7,344 bases of DNA, from the NCBI GenBank assembly GCA_945898025.1, contig CAMDGT010000058.1, forward strand, positions 1-7,344, in the 5' to 3' direction. A model generated the notes under the pieces. The model ran no database searches and had not been told where the DNA came from. It saw nothing but the letters and a program-made list of their open reading frames with translations. This stretch comes from Rickettsia typhi. GTDB lineage: Bacteria; Pseudomonadota; Alphaproteobacteria; Rickettsiales; UBA1997. A program made the translations under genes and the position numbers. Shown piece by piece: positions 6,569 to 7,344 of this stretch. Numbering within the stretch: the first letter of the stretch is position 1; each line of letters opens with the position of its first letter.

Positions 6569-7204
6569 ATGCCCATCAATCATCAATCATTTCTAATCAT
6601 TATCTCCTCTCCATCAGGTGCTGGAAAATCGACTCTTTGTCATATGATAACACAAAATGATCCTTCAATAAAATTATCTATATCCGCAACTACAAGAGCT
6701 AAAAGAGATCAAGAAATCGAAGGCGAGCATTATTTTTTTGTTTCCAAGGAAGAGTTTGATAGAATGTCTAAAAATAATGAATTCCTTGAATCGGCAGAAG
6801 TTTTTGGAAATCATTATGGAACCCCAATTAAAATGGTGCAAGACCAATTAAATAAAGGTCTTGAAGTTTTATTCGATATCGACTGGCAAGGAGCGAGACA
6901 AATTAAACAAAGATTCGACAAAGATTCAGTGATGTCAATATTTATTTTACCGCCATCAATATCCGAATTAAAAAGAAGGCTAACAACAAGAGCTCAAGAT
7001 AGCGAAGAGGATGTAATGAACAGGATGAAAAAATCCTATAGTGAAATTAGTCATTTTAATGAATATGATTTAGTTATAATTAACGACGACCTCAACAACA
7101 CATATCAAAAGATTTTTTCCGTTATTGAAGCAAAAAGACTGCAAAGATACAATAAAACAGATTTACAAAATTTTGTTAACAACTTTCTTGATAAAAATGC
7201 ATAA
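6569..7204 (+). CDS. gmk: Guanylate kinase
   Basis: Gmk phosphorylates GMP (and dGMP) to GDP with ATP in the cytoplasm, an essential step in guanine nucleotide supply. The 211-aa length is typical of bacterial Gmk. Visible motifs in order are the P-loop SPSGAGKST (14-22), the GMP-binding TTR (41-43) and EGEHYFF (51-57), the FGNHYGT segment (79-85), the Walker-B-like FDIDWQG (102-108) and the lid arginines in RRLTTR (136-141). All are intact. The ATG gives the expected short lead into the first beta strand (FLIIISSPSG), which supports this start. It follows the TPR gene by 53 nt and its last 8 nt overlap the start of the DedA gene, implying co-transcription with it. No stringent-response or nucleotide riboswitch element is visible. 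Confidence 0.98.
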   Translation: MPINHQSFLIIISSPSGAGKSTLCHMITQNDPSIKLSISATTRAKRDQEIEGEHYFFVSKEEFDRMSKNNEFLESAEVFGNHYGTPIKMVQDQLNKGLEVLFDIDWQGARQIKQRFDKDSVMSIFILPPSISELKRRLTTRAQDSEEDVMNRMKKSYSEISHFNEYDLVIINDDLNNTYQKIFSVIEAKRLQRYNKTDLQNFVNNFLDKNA

Positions 7205-7344
7205 TTTTATTGATTCAATAGTTAGAATTTTAATTGAGTTTATTGATAAAATTGGCTATTTAGGGATATTTCTGGGAATGTTTCTTGAAAGCACCGTAAT
7301 ACCAATTCCAAGTGAAATAATAATGATACCAGCTGGAATTGCAG
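7197..7344 (+). CDS. DedA-family (VTT/SNARE-associated) membrane protein, N-terminal part (3' end outside window)
   Basis: A frame beginning at ATG 7197, eight bases inside the end of gmk, stays open to the window edge and gives 49 residues. After a short amphipathic start it reads IGYLGIFLGMFLEST (19-33), then VIPIPSEIIMIPAG (34-47). This matches the DedA family N-terminus, whose signature is a membrane-inserted Tyr-Leu-Gly-rich helix, Glu-Ser, then PxPSE (here Glu31, Pro36, Pro38, Ser39, Glu40). DedA proteins are inner-membrane proteins; characterised members include YqjA/YghB, and some family members transport undecaprenyl phosphate or other lipids across the membrane. The substrate cannot be told from this fragment. 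The start is supported by the TAAAA-ATG context shared with gmk and trpB and by the family-like length ahead of the signature. Confidence 0.88.
   Translation, partial: MHNFIDSIVRILIEFIDKIGYLGIFLGMFLESTVIPIPSEIIMIPAGIA

Overview
The window is AT-rich (my estimate by eye is about two thirds A+T) and almost fully coding, with every gene on the + strand. TGG encodes Trp and stops are TAA or TGA, so the standard bacterial code fits. The glyS-ppdK adjacency, the A/T-driven Lys/Asn/Ile-rich proteins and the compact layout suggest a reduced-genome alphaproteobacterium, most likely in or near the Rickettsiales/Holosporales. The placement rests on protein style and gene order only; there is no rRNA or other strong phylogenetic marker here.

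Layout: the 3' end of glyS (1-576), a 32-nt gap, ppdK (609-3275), 4 nt, an exported phytase-like tyrosine phosphatase (3280-4320), 2 nt, trpB (4323-5525), 0 nt, an exported TPR protein (5526-6515), a 53-nt gap, gmk (6569-7204), and then a DedA-family membrane protein (7197 to the window edge) that overlaps gmk by 8 nt. I see no convincing terminator and no tRNA, rRNA, CRISPR array, insertion sequence or prophage gene. No stretch over 300 bases lacks a gene. The spacing suggests one or two co-transcribed units, the only plausible break being the 53-nt gap before gmk.

Four genes are housekeeping: glycyl-tRNA charging (glyS), pyruvate/PEP interconversion (ppdK), GMP phosphorylation (gmk) and a DedA membrane transporter/flippase-like protein. 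The most interesting block is the middle one: a Sec-exported cysteine phosphatase of the phytase-like (PTPLP) family, a complete trpB with no trpA beside it, and a Sec-exported TPR protein, packed with 0-4 nt between genes. The phosphatase keeps its catalytic Cys, Arg and general-acid Asp and has an extra Arg in its P-loop, so it is a plausible periplasmic or secreted inositol-phosphate or phosphoinositide phosphatase. TrpB may work as an indole-scavenging enzyme if trpA is absent from the genome. No clearly new multi-gene system is visible. This three-gene cluster is the best candidate for unusual biology.
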